A stretch of 7,727 bases of DNA from Eudoraea sp. (GTDB lineage Bacteria > Bacteroidota > Bacteroidia > Flavobacteriales > Flavobacteriaceae): NCBI GenBank assembly GCA_013041785.1, contig JABDRK010000379.1:1-7727 (forward strand). Direction: 5' to 3'. A program made the translations under genes and the position numbers. This document shows, piece after piece, positions 1 to 5,910 of the stretch (the first letter of the stretch is position 1; every line of letters starts with the position of its first letter). The notes under the pieces are model-generated. The model was given only the letters and a program-made list of their open reading frames with translations. It did not search any database and was not told the DNA's origin.

Positions 1-284
1 GTGTAGGAGGCTTAATCTCTGCATATAAAACAACGGCACGCGAAACCCTGCTCTGCGGGAATATCAAAGAATTTGAGATTAGTTTAACCTATCAACTAAG
101 TTTCAGCTACAGCCAAATGAGCGCTGTAATGCGTAACCTGGAAATAATACAGGCAAAAAACATCCACAGGGAACTCGGAGAAGGAGCAGTGCTGCGGGTT
201 GCTGTGCCCAAAAAGAGGGCCATGAGGTTTGTGGAAGCAATGAAACGGCTGCAGGAAGTAATGGTTGAAGAAGTGTCTGAATAA
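1..284 (+). CDS. YigZ/IMPACT-family protein, C-terminal part (5' end outside window)
   Basis: An open frame enters at the left edge (first full codon at base 3) and stops with TAA at 282-284, giving 93 visible residues. The opening VGGLISAYKTTARETL matches the end of the IMPACT (UPF0029) N-terminal domain, where the family has a KLGVGGLxxAY-type motif. The rest, from about residue 25 (FEISLTYQLSFSYSQM onward), fits the small C-terminal DUF1949 domain, a ferredoxin-like fold. Bacterial YigZ proteins are about 200 residues, so roughly the N-terminal half is missing because of the window edge, not mutation. The family is linked to translation regulation and nucleic-acid binding through eukaryotic IMPACT, but the bacterial role is poorly defined. 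The gene converges on the thioesterase, with 14 bp between the stops. Family assignment is fairly secure; function is not. Confidence 0.8.
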   Translation, partial: VGGLISAYKTTARETLLCGNIKEFEISLTYQLSFSYSQMSAVMRNLEIIQAKNIHRELGEGAVLRVAVPKKRAMRFVEAMKRLQEVMVEEVSE

Positions 285-298
285 TTTGAGAACAGAAG

Positions 299-697
299 CT
301 AAGCTTCGATTTTCTCCAGCAGATATCCAGGACAACGGATAGGTCTTTTCGTTTCCTTGTTCATAAAAGCCAGAACCGTATTAGCGGTTGCCAGTAATTC
401 CTGTTTTTCGTTGTAGATTTCGTACTCGAATTCAATCCGGACCGCAGGTTTAGATTTCAGCCTGGTTACTACAGTGATCAGGTCATCATAAAACGCTGAT
501 TTCTTATAATTTATCTGAAGTGATATCACCGGAAGGATCACCCCGGATTCTTCCATGGTTTTGTAAGAAATTTCCAGAGATCTCAACCACTCTATTCTTC
601 CCATCTCCAGATATTGCGCATAATTCCCGTGGTAAACAATTCCCATTTGATCGGTTTCCCCGTAGCGAATTCGAAAAGAAATTTCGTTTATTATCAT
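299..697 (-). CDS. YbgC/FadM-type acyl-CoA thioesterase (4HBT hotdog fold)
   Basis: A 132-residue single-domain protein of typical length for the 4-hydroxybenzoyl-CoA thioesterase-like hotdog family. The N-terminal signature RYGETDQMGIVYHGNY (residues 11-26) carries the conserved Asp16, which activates the nucleophile in this family, and His23. YLEMGRIEWLR follows, as in YbgC and other short acyl-CoA thioesterases. Such enzymes hydrolyse acyl-CoA to free acid and CoA in the cytoplasm, usually as homotetramers. The natural substrate cannot be read from sequence. The ATG at 697 lies just before the conserved first strand (EISFRIRYGETD), which supports the start. There is no Shine-Dalgarno sequence. 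The gene is divergent from dnaA across the 206-bp gap and convergent with the YigZ-like gene. A TAGTTTTT element (minus strand, 763-770) is one mismatch from the -7 consensus but lacks a clear -33 partner. Confidence 0.9.
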   Translation of the reverse strand: MIINEISFRIRYGETDQMGIVYHGNYAQYLEMGRIEWLRSLEISYKTMEESGVILPVISLQINYKKSAFYDDLITVVTRLKSKPAVRIEFEYEIYNEKQELLATANTVLAFMNKETKRPIRCPGYLLEKIEA

Positions 698-903
698 GGT
701 TAATTCGGTTAAAAACTATATATTTAAGAGGTATCGAAAAAGGGGGGTAGAACATGCAAAAAAAAAACTATAAATTCAATGGTTTTTGATTTTTTTTTAG
801 CTTTTTTGTTCACATATTTGTCCATCTGTTAAGGGGCTTCTCAAGCTCCTTTTTTGACCAGCTAACTTTAGTCACTAACCAACGCTAACGGGAATTTTTT
901 ATA
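698..903. other. AT-rich divergent intergenic region upstream of dnaA
   Basis: This 206-bp gap lies between the thioesterase start and the dnaA start. It contains a 10-bp direct repeat AAAAACTATA (711-720 and 763-772), long A and T homopolymer runs (about 756-767 and 790-798), a terminator-like hairpin (831-851 plus a T tract) and three CTAAC pentamers (862-866, 875-879, 885-889) just before dnaA. The best -7-like elements for dnaA are CATATTTG (813-820) and TAACTTTA (863-870), each one mismatch from TAnnTTTG and neither with a well-spaced TTG. TTGTTCACA (806-814) differs from the DnaA box TTATCCACA at two positions. No cluster of DnaA boxes is present, so nothing marks this gap as the replication origin. 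No small gene is convincing here. Confidence 0.6.
831..855 (+). terminator. Terminator/attenuator-like hairpin in the dnaA leader
   Basis: The left arm AAGGGGCTT (831-839), loop CTC (840-842) and right arm AAGCTCCTT (843-851) pair over nine positions with one G-U wobble. The hairpin runs into six T residues (850-855), the layout of an intrinsic terminator on the plus strand. On the minus strand the hairpin is not followed by a T tract. No plus-strand gene lies between base 284 and dnaA, so it cannot be the ordinary end of an adjacent operon. It either blocks read-through toward dnaA or lies in the dnaA mRNA leader as an attenuator. The structure is seen directly; the role is inferred. Confidence 0.6.
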
Positions 904-2328
904 ATGAGTGTTACTGCTAATTCCGTATGGAAAAATTGCTTGGCATTTATCCAGGATAATATCCAACCGCAGGCATTCAAAACTTGGTTTGAACCAATAA
1001 AGCCCGTAAAGCTCTCCGACAATGTACTCAGCATAGAAGTTCCAAGCAAATTTTTCTATGAATGGCTGGAAGAACACTATGTCAAATTACTTAAGGTAGC
1101 CCTAACCAAAGAGCTTGGAGAAACTGCCAAGTTGGTCTACATCATCAAAATGGAAAACACCTATGGCAATAGGGAACCCTTTACCGAAAAAATACCCAGT
1201 GCCAATCGCGGACAGGTTTCACCTCAGGAGATGGATGTACCCATAAAGTCAAAAAACCCAGAATTAAAGAATCCCTTTGTAATCCCGGGAATCCGGAATA
1301 TAAAGATAGAGTCTCAGCTCAATCCCAGTTATAATTTTGAGAATTTCCTGGAAGGAGATTCAAACCGGCTTGCCCGGTCTGCGGGACTGGCAGTGGCGAA
1401 TAAACCCGGGGGTACTTCTTTCAACCCACTATTGATCTTTGGAGGTGTTGGTCTTGGAAAAACCCATTTAGCCCATGCTATTGGTGTGGAAATCAAGGAT
1501 AAATACCCGGAAAGAACGGTATTGTATATTTCTGCTGAGAAATTCACCCAGCAGTATATTGAATCTGTAAAAAAGAATACCCGTAACGATTTTATACATT
1601 TCTATCAGCTTATTGATGTGCTGATTATTGATGACGTTCAGTTTTTCTCAGGGAAGTCCGGGACTCAGGATGTTTTCTTCCATATTTTCAACCACCTGCA
1701 TCAAAATGGCAAGCAGGTAATTCTTACGTCGGACAAGGCGCCGGTTGATATGCAGGATATCGAGCAACGATTACTTTCGCGTTTCAAATGGGGACTCTCG
1801 GCCGAATTACAGAGTCCGGATTATGAAACCCGGATATCCATCCTCAAGAATAAATTATATCGGGATGGTGTGGAGATGCCCGACGAGATTATAGAATATG
1901 TTGCCAAACATATCAAAAGTAATATCCGGGAGCTGGAAGGTGCGGTTATTTCTCTGATTGCCCAGTCTTCTTTTAACAAGAAAGAGGTAACCCTTGACCT
2001 TGCCCGGCAGGTAGTCGAAAAATTTGTTAAAAATACCAAGCGGGAAGTATCCATAGACTACATCCAAAAAGTCGTTTCGGATTATTTCGAGATGGATGTA
2101 GCCACCTTACAATCCAAAACCCGAAAGCGACATATTGTACAGGCCCGTCAATTAGCCATGTTCTTTGCCAAAAAATTCACCAAGGCGTCCCTGGCAAGCA
2201 TTGGATCTCAAATTGGAAAACGAGATCATGCTACGGTGCTTCATGCTTGTAAAACGGTTGATAATCTTGCAGAAACAGACAAGCAATTCCGTAAATATAT
2301 TGAGGATTTAACTAAAAAATTCTCCTGA
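904..2328 (+). CDS. dnaA: Chromosomal replication initiator protein DnaA
   Basis: A 474-residue protein of normal family length that binds DnaA boxes at oriC as an ATP-dependent filament, melts the origin and helps load the replicative helicase. Domain I is at residues 1 to about 85 (SVWKNCLAFIQDNIQPQAF, contacts to partners and DnaB). A short variable linker follows to about 140. The AAA+ domain has Walker A GGVGLGKT (180-187), Walker B LIIDD (240-244), sensor 1 VILTSD (272-277) and box VII RLLSRFKWGL with the arginine finger at R293. Domain IV ends with the DNA-binding signature KRDHATVLHACKTV; the core RDHATV is at 440-445, with Ala where many phyla have Thr, a form common in Bacteroidota. 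The ATG at 904 directly precedes the conserved domain I start. No Shine-Dalgarno is present, only GGAATTTTTTATA. It is first in a three-gene operon. Confidence 0.98.
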   Translation: MSVTANSVWKNCLAFIQDNIQPQAFKTWFEPIKPVKLSDNVLSIEVPSKFFYEWLEEHYVKLLKVALTKELGETAKLVYIIKMENTYGNREPFTEKIPSANRGQVSPQEMDVPIKSKNPELKNPFVIPGIRNIKIESQLNPSYNFENFLEGDSNRLARSAGLAVANKPGGTSFNPLLIFGGVGLGKTHLAHAIGVEIKDKYPERTVLYISAEKFTQQYIESVKKNTRNDFIHFYQLIDVLIIDDVQFFSGKSGTQDVFFHIFNHLHQNGKQVILTSDKAPVDMQDIEQRLLSRFKWGLSAELQSPDYETRISILKNKLYRDGVEMPDEIIEYVAKHIKSNIRELEGAVISLIAQSSFNKKEVTLDLARQVVEKFVKNTKREVSIDYIQKVVSDYFEMDVATLQSKTRKRHIVQARQLAMFFAKKFTKASLASIGSQIGKRDHATVLHACKTVDNLAETDKQFRKYIEDLTKKFS

Positions 2329-2335
2329 TTTCAAA

Positions 2336-2788
2336 ATGCAAATAAAAGTCCTAATGGTGTGTCTAGGGAATATCTGCAGATCGCCATTGGCCGAAGGTAT
2401 TCTTAAATCAAAGGTAGATCCTTCCCGTATACTGGTAGATTCCGCAGGAACGGCCGGTTATCATGTGGGAAGTTCTCCGGACGACCGTTCTATTGCCATA
2501 GCCAGAAAATTCCAGATTGATATTTCCCAGCAACGATGCCGAAGATTTGTCATTGAGGATTTTGATCGTTTTGATCACATCTTTGTTATGGATCAAAGCA
2601 ACTACCAGGATGTACTGGAACTAGCCCAACAGGAATCCCATATTCGGAAGGTCAGACTCATACTTGAAGAAACTAACCTTGATTACGAAGAGGTCCCTGA
2701 TCCGTATTACGGAGGGGAATCGGGTTTTGATCATGTCTACCAACTCCTGGATAATGCATGCAATGTACTGGCAGAACGCTTGAAATAG
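2336..2788 (+). CDS. Low-molecular-weight protein tyrosine phosphatase
   Basis: A 150-residue protein of normal length for cytoplasmic LMW-PTPs, which hydrolyse phosphotyrosine (sometimes phosphoarginine) through a cysteinyl-phosphate intermediate. The P-loop CLGNICRS near the N terminus gives the C-x5-R motif with nucleophile Cys9 and Arg15. DSAGT follows at the end of the second strand, and the general acid lies in DPYY (Asp122 to Tyr125), so every catalytic element is present. It starts 7 bp after the dnaA stop and ends 6 bp before the methyltransferase, so all three are probably cotranscribed. In Proteobacteria related phosphatases sit with exopolysaccharide tyrosine kinases; none is visible here, so the substrate is unknown. 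No signal peptide was seen. Catalytic assignment is secure; biological role is not. Confidence 0.95.
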   Translation: MQIKVLMVCLGNICRSPLAEGILKSKVDPSRILVDSAGTAGYHVGSSPDDRSIAIARKFQIDISQQRCRRFVIEDFDRFDHIFVMDQSNYQDVLELAQQESHIRKVRLILEETNLDYEEVPDPYYGGESGFDHVYQLLDNACNVLAERLK

Positions 2789-2794
2789 GATATT

Positions 2795-3517
2795 ATGGCT
2801 ACACCTGAATCGCACGGTTTTTTATACCTGATTCCAACCACTTTGGGGGATAATGAGCCCCTGGAGGTACTACCGATATCTATCAAAAGAACTATTGAAG
2901 GCATTGATCATTACATTGTTGAAAATGAAAAGACTGCACGTAGGTTTATAAAAAAGGTTAGTCCGAGAAAGTCCCAGCCCGATTTAAATATTCAACTCCT
3001 GAATAAGTTTACGGATCCCGAAAGCCTTCCCTCTTTTCTTGAACCCTGCCGGCAAGGGTTTGATGTAGGTATCCTCTCCGAGGCCGGCTGTCCGGGGATC
3101 GCAGATCCCGGGGCGGATGTGGTATTGCTTGCACACAAACTCAATATCCGGGTGGTTCCCATGGTGGGGCCCTCTTCTATAATTCTGGCATTAATGGCCA
3201 GTGGCTTGAATGGCCAATCTTTCGCTTTTAACGGCTATCTGCCTATCGAAACCTCTGACCGTAAAAAAGCGATTCGAAGTATAGAAAAACATTCACGGAA
3301 TACCGGGCAGGCTCAAATTTTTATTGAAACCCCTTACCGAAACGACAAACTACTGGCAGAGTTTTTAAAGTCGCTTTCCGGCGAAACCCTGTTATGTATT
3401 GCCTGCGATCTCAGTTTACCCACAGAGCTCGTTACCACGTGTACAGTTACCGAATGGAAACAGCGGAAACTCCCGGATTTACATAAGAGACCTGCCATCT
3501 TTATCATTCAGGCATAA
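2795..3517 (+). CDS. RsmI-like SAM-dependent methyltransferase (tetrapyrrole methylase fold)
   Basis: A 240-residue protein with the two-lobed tetrapyrrole-methylase fold. GFLYLIPTTLGD at residues 8-19 is the RsmI/YraL-type first strand and loop. The signature GILSEAGCPGIADPG (92-106) is the SAM-side motif of RsmI, and VGPSS (124-128) matches the next conserved loop. RsmI 2'-O-methylates C1402 of 16S rRNA. However, this protein departs from typical RsmI: PTTLGD replaces the usual PTPIGNLxD, and the length is under the E. coli protein (about 286). Bacteroidota often encode a second, shorter RsmI-like enzyme near dnaA, so I leave the exact substrate open. It starts 6 bp after the phosphatase; AGGA at 2787-2790 gives a weak Shine-Dalgarno-like match. 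The hairpin terminator begins 3 bp after its stop. Confidence 0.85.
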   Translation: MATPESHGFLYLIPTTLGDNEPLEVLPISIKRTIEGIDHYIVENEKTARRFIKKVSPRKSQPDLNIQLLNKFTDPESLPSFLEPCRQGFDVGILSEAGCPGIADPGADVVLLAHKLNIRVVPMVGPSSIILALMASGLNGQSFAFNGYLPIETSDRKKAIRSIEKHSRNTGQAQIFIETPYRNDKLLAEFLKSLSGETLLCIACDLSLPTELVTTCTVTEWKQRKLPDLHKRPAIFIIQA

Positions 3518-3542
3518 AAAAAGCCCTGCAAAACAGGGCTTT
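3516..3542. terminator. Intrinsic terminator shared by two convergent operons
   Basis: The arms AAAGCCCTG (3520-3528) and CAGGGCTTT (3534-3542) are perfectly complementary around a CAAAA loop. Seven A residues (3516-3522) precede it on the plus strand. Read on the minus strand, the hairpin therefore runs into a T tract and forms a strong terminator for the lysozyme-like gene ending at 3562. On the plus strand it follows the methyltransferase stop (3515-3517) immediately, but the T tract there is short (TTT, then CAATTATC), so termination should be weaker in that direction. Confidence 0.85.
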
Positions 3543-3561
3543 CAATTATCATTGCATTTGA

Positions 3562-4197
3562 TTATACTTTGGGATTGCGCTGTGGCAATACGGTAGACAC
3601 ATCATAACCTGAAAACTTTTTGATGTAATCTGTTATCGAAGTACCATAAGCGTCCTTTACATCCAAAGTACCGTATGACCTCAGATATTTTTTTACATTA
3701 CCTGGACCAGCAAGGTGGGCCGCAGCCAGGATCCCGGATTCTGTAATTTCCACTCCCTTGATTTTTTTACCTACAAAACGGTTGATGTCCCTTCTGAGAA
3801 TCCACTTGTTACGGGCTATGTTCGTGCGGAACACTTCTTCCTGTAACCCGGGATCATTCAGGAACTGGGTGGCGTTATAGACACCCATCAACTGCAAAGT
3901 ACCAATACCAAACTGGTATTTCCCAAGGTAGCCGAGTGTATTTGTGATAAAGTAGTTCCCCTGAGACTCTTTAAAAGCCAGGGCTTCCTTAAAACCAATG
4001 TAAGAGCTACCAATAAATGGAGGGATTACCAAGTTAGTTTGGGAGGTGGTTCTGTTTTTGGGATACAAAACCAAAGTAGGTTCCTTTACTTTTAGCATCT
4101 CGGGCACTTCAACCGGCTTATTCGCCGACTGAAAACCGAAACCCGCTAAAATAAAAATCATGGTAAGCAGACCGATTGTGCTTATCCATCTTTTCAT
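3562..4197 (-). CDS. Secreted lysozyme/transglycosylase-like protein, putative peptidoglycan-active
   Basis: A 211-residue protein with an N-terminal signal: positive MKR, a hydrophobic core at about residues 5-21, then a polar stretch (QSANK). There is no lipobox cysteine, so a type I signal peptide or a membrane anchor is likely. The region after about 65 resembles lysozyme-like SLT folds: FKEALAFKESQGNY (69-82) contains a Glu-Ser pair with E77 as candidate catalytic acid, GKYQFG (92-97) follows, and AAHLAGPGNVKKYL (159-172) resembles the late AHLAGxGxV helix of such enzymes. This points to periplasmic cleavage or binding of peptidoglycan, but activity is inferred. No LysM repeat was recognised, though homologues may carry that label. 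It lies 148 bp after mltG with its own promoter. An ordinary ATG at 4197 fits the signal peptide. Confidence 0.6.
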   Translation of the reverse strand: MKRWISTIGLLTMIFILAGFGFQSANKPVEVPEMLKVKEPTLVLYPKNRTTSQTNLVIPPFIGSSYIGFKEALAFKESQGNYFITNTLGYLGKYQFGIGTLQLMGVYNATQFLNDPGLQEEVFRTNIARNKWILRRDINRFVGKKIKGVEITESGILAAAHLAGPGNVKKYLRSYGTLDVKDAYGTSITDYIKKFSGYDVSTVLPQRNPKV

Positions 4198-4254
4198 ATA
4201 GGTGTTTTCTTAAGACTTACAGTCAAAAATCCGACCTGCTTAAATTTCACCCTA

Positions 4255-4288
4255 CAAAGATACGGCAGATTTCAAAATTTGTCCCAAA
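4255..4288 (-). promoter_or_regulatory. Bacteroidota-type promoter for the lysozyme-like gene
   Basis: On the minus strand, TATCTTTG (4262-4255) is a perfect match to the TAnnTTTG -7 consensus of the Bacteroidota primary sigma factor. A TTTG (4288-4285) lies 22 bp upstream, slightly long but plausible as the -33 element. Transcription would start near 4248, leaving a leader of about 50 nt before the ATG at 4197. This suggests the gene can be expressed separately from mltG upstream. Confidence 0.6.
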
Positions 4289-4345
4289 ATTATGCTAAAG
4301 TTAGCTGCTTTTTGGCTCTGTTGTAGGAAATATCCGATAACTGCC

Positions 4346-5389
4346 TTACCGGTTGACATTTTGTCCGTTGAGCCATCGGACGTACTGCACTTTGTTGCGA
4401 TTGTGCTGCGAAAGGGTTTTTGCAAACTTATGATAACCGAAAGCTTCCACATCGGCCACAAAATAAAGGAAATCGTGTTTTTCGGCATTTAAAACAGCTT
4501 CAATAGCCGATATATCGGGCATGGCGATAGGTCCCGGGGGAATTCCAGGGTACCGATAGGTATTGTAGGGAGAATCCAGAGCTAAATCCCGATAGAGTAC
4601 GCGCTTTATTACGGTGTCGTAGTTTCCGGATTCCTTTTTAATGGCAAAGATCACCGTAGGATCAGCCTGCAATAGCATCTTTCGTTTAAGACGGTTCAGG
4701 TAGACCCCTGCTACCCTGGGCCGTTCTTCCACCTTACTGGTCTCCTTGTGAACAATGGAAGCCAGAGAAATCACCTGAACAGGTGTAAGTCCCTTGTTTT
4801 CAGCTTTTTGAATACGCTCCGTGTTCCAGTAACGCTTGTACTCCTGCAGCATCCTTTCCCGAAATTCCAGCGCACTGGTATTCCAGTAGAATTCATAACT
4901 ATTCGGCAGGTATATGGTCAGGGCAGCATCGGCTGGGAGTCCCTGTTCCCTGAGGAATGCCGTATCCTGCATGGCCTTTAGCAGGGAAATGCTATCTGCC
5001 TCGATCTGATTCGATATCCGCCCGGCGAGCAGGGGCAGGCTTTCCTGATTATTAAAGGATACTTTTACAGGTATATTCCCGATACGCAGAGCATTGATAA
5101 TTTCATTGTTGTTCATGCCATTGCGAAGCACATACTTACCGGGTTTTACCCTACTGATATATTGTTTACGTTTGGCAACCGCTTCAAAAGCCTCAAGATC
5201 ATCCAGTAAGGGTTCAAGGCGTGCTTTTACCTCTGAAAAATCTGCGTTGGAAGGAATATAGATATACGCTTCTTCATTATTAAAACGGGTATTTGGAAGA
5301 AAAAAGGAATCATAAACCATGTAGGCAAATGTTCCTGCCCCCACCAATCCGAGAAATACAATGATCAGGAGTAGCCTTTTGATATACAT
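4346..5389 (-). CDS. mltG: Endolytic murein transglycosylase MltG
   Basis: A 347-residue YceG-family protein, close to the E. coli length (340). It is an inner-membrane enzyme that cuts nascent glycan strands and so limits peptidoglycan chain length. One transmembrane anchor is seen at about residues 5-25 (LLLIIVFLGLVGAGTF). A LysM-like region follows (KPGKYVLRNGMNNNEIINAL, about 82-101). The catalytic block LASIVHKETSKVEERP (209-224) holds E216, equivalent to the catalytic E218 of E. coli MltG. VAGVYLNRL, LQADPTVIFA (240-249), SPYNTY (273-278), GIPPGPIAMP (282-291) and LYFVAD complete the family pattern. Its ATG overlaps the acetyltransferase stop by one base (TGATG), implying translational coupling with the dapF-GNAT transcript. 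No convincing terminator follows it. Confidence 0.97.
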   Translation of the reverse strand: MYIKRLLLIIVFLGLVGAGTFAYMVYDSFFLPNTRFNNEEAYIYIPSNADFSEVKARLEPLLDDLEAFEAVAKRKQYISRVKPGKYVLRNGMNNNEIINALRIGNIPVKVSFNNQESLPLLAGRISNQIEADSISLLKAMQDTAFLREQGLPADAALTIYLPNSYEFYWNTSALEFRERMLQEYKRYWNTERIQKAENKGLTPVQVISLASIVHKETSKVEERPRVAGVYLNRLKRKMLLQADPTVIFAIKKESGNYDTVIKRVLYRDLALDSPYNTYRYPGIPPGPIAMPDISAIEAVLNAEKHDFLYFVADVEAFGYHKFAKTLSQHNRNKVQYVRWLNGQNVNR

Positions 5390-5910
5390 CAGCGGTTAAT
5401 TTTTTGAAATACTAACACGTTTCTAAATTCATTTCCATACCTAACCCATTCTTCCAACTTTCCGGCTTTTAGGAATCCCAATTTTGAAAATACGTGAATA
5501 CTGGCCTCGTTTTGCTCTCCAACCTGTGCATAAACCTGCCTGAGGTCTAAGGTTTGGAAGGCATAATCACATAATAGGTTAAGCGCTTCTGTTCCAACCC
5601 CCCTGTCCCTGTGCTCCTTGCCTGCTATAACAATGCCCACTCCTGCCCTCTTATTTTTAGGATCGAAATCAAAAAGGTCTATAAGTCCAAGTACTTTATC
5701 GGCCGTGTTACAAATACAAAGCCTGAGTTGTTTGGCTTCGAAAATGTCTTTGTGCGCATTGTCCAGATACTTCTTGAGCACATGCCTGGAATACGGGGTA
5801 ATGGTACCACTGACCTCCCACACTTCCGGATTGTTCTCCAATTCATAAAGAAAGTCCAAATCCTGAGGCTCTATCGCCCTGAGGTAAATATGTTCTCCAA
5901 CCAGTTTCAA
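5389..5910 (-). CDS. GNAT-family N-acetyltransferase with TTG start
   Basis: A 173-residue protein of the GNAT fold (RimJ/RimL/SpeG-like, acetyltransferase type 3). The N-terminal HIYLRAIEPQDLDFLYELE (residues 7-25) is the typical first strand and helix. The acetyl-CoA pyrophosphate loop appears as RDRGVG (101-106, R/Q-x-x-G-x-G), and NEASIHVFSKLGF (134-146) is the family's second cofactor-contacting helix. The substrate is not predictable; ribosomal proteins, polyamines and amino sugars are all known for relatives. The start is TTG (5910-5908), because the frame has no ATG before the conserved first strand and homologues begin at about this point (MKLxGExIYLR). The TTG overlaps the dapF stop in TTGA, and the GNAT stop overlaps the mltG ATG. 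A role in cell-wall metabolism is suggested only by location. Confidence 0.92.
   Translation of the reverse strand: MKLVGEHIYLRAIEPQDLDFLYELENNPEVWEVSGTITPYSRHVLKKYLDNAHKDIFEAKQLRLCICNTADKVLGLIDLFDFDPKNKRAGVGIVIAGKEHRDRGVGTEALNLLCDYAFQTLDLRQVYAQVGEQNEASIHVFSKLGFLKAGKLEEWVRYGNEFRNVLVFQKINR

Noticed and set aside
295..307. Palindrome GAAGCTAAGCTTC as a terminator between the YigZ-like and thioesterase genes
   Set aside because: The stem is at most 5 bp with a 3-nt loop and no T tract follows on either strand. It also overlaps the thioesterase stop codon, so it may be coding coincidence.
520..750. Plus-strand open frame of 76 codons opposite the thioesterase and into the dnaA gap
   Set aside because: It is antisense to a well-conserved gene, resembles no known family and has no promoter or ribosome site. 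It is a shadow of the real frame.
698..903. Replication origin (oriC) next to dnaA
   Set aside because: The region is AT-rich, but only one degenerate DnaA-box-like site was seen (TTGTTCACA, two mismatches) and no cluster of TTATCCACA sites. A GC-skew plot of the whole chromosome would decide.
698..903. Riboswitch or small RNA gene in the dnaA leader
   Set aside because: Apart from one simple hairpin there is no multi-stem architecture matching a known riboswitch, and nothing resembling tRNA or a known ncRNA was seen.
4294..4305. GCTAAAGTTAGC as a terminator after mltG
   Set aside because: Only about 4 bp can pair once a minimal loop is allowed, and there is no proper T tract on the minus strand.
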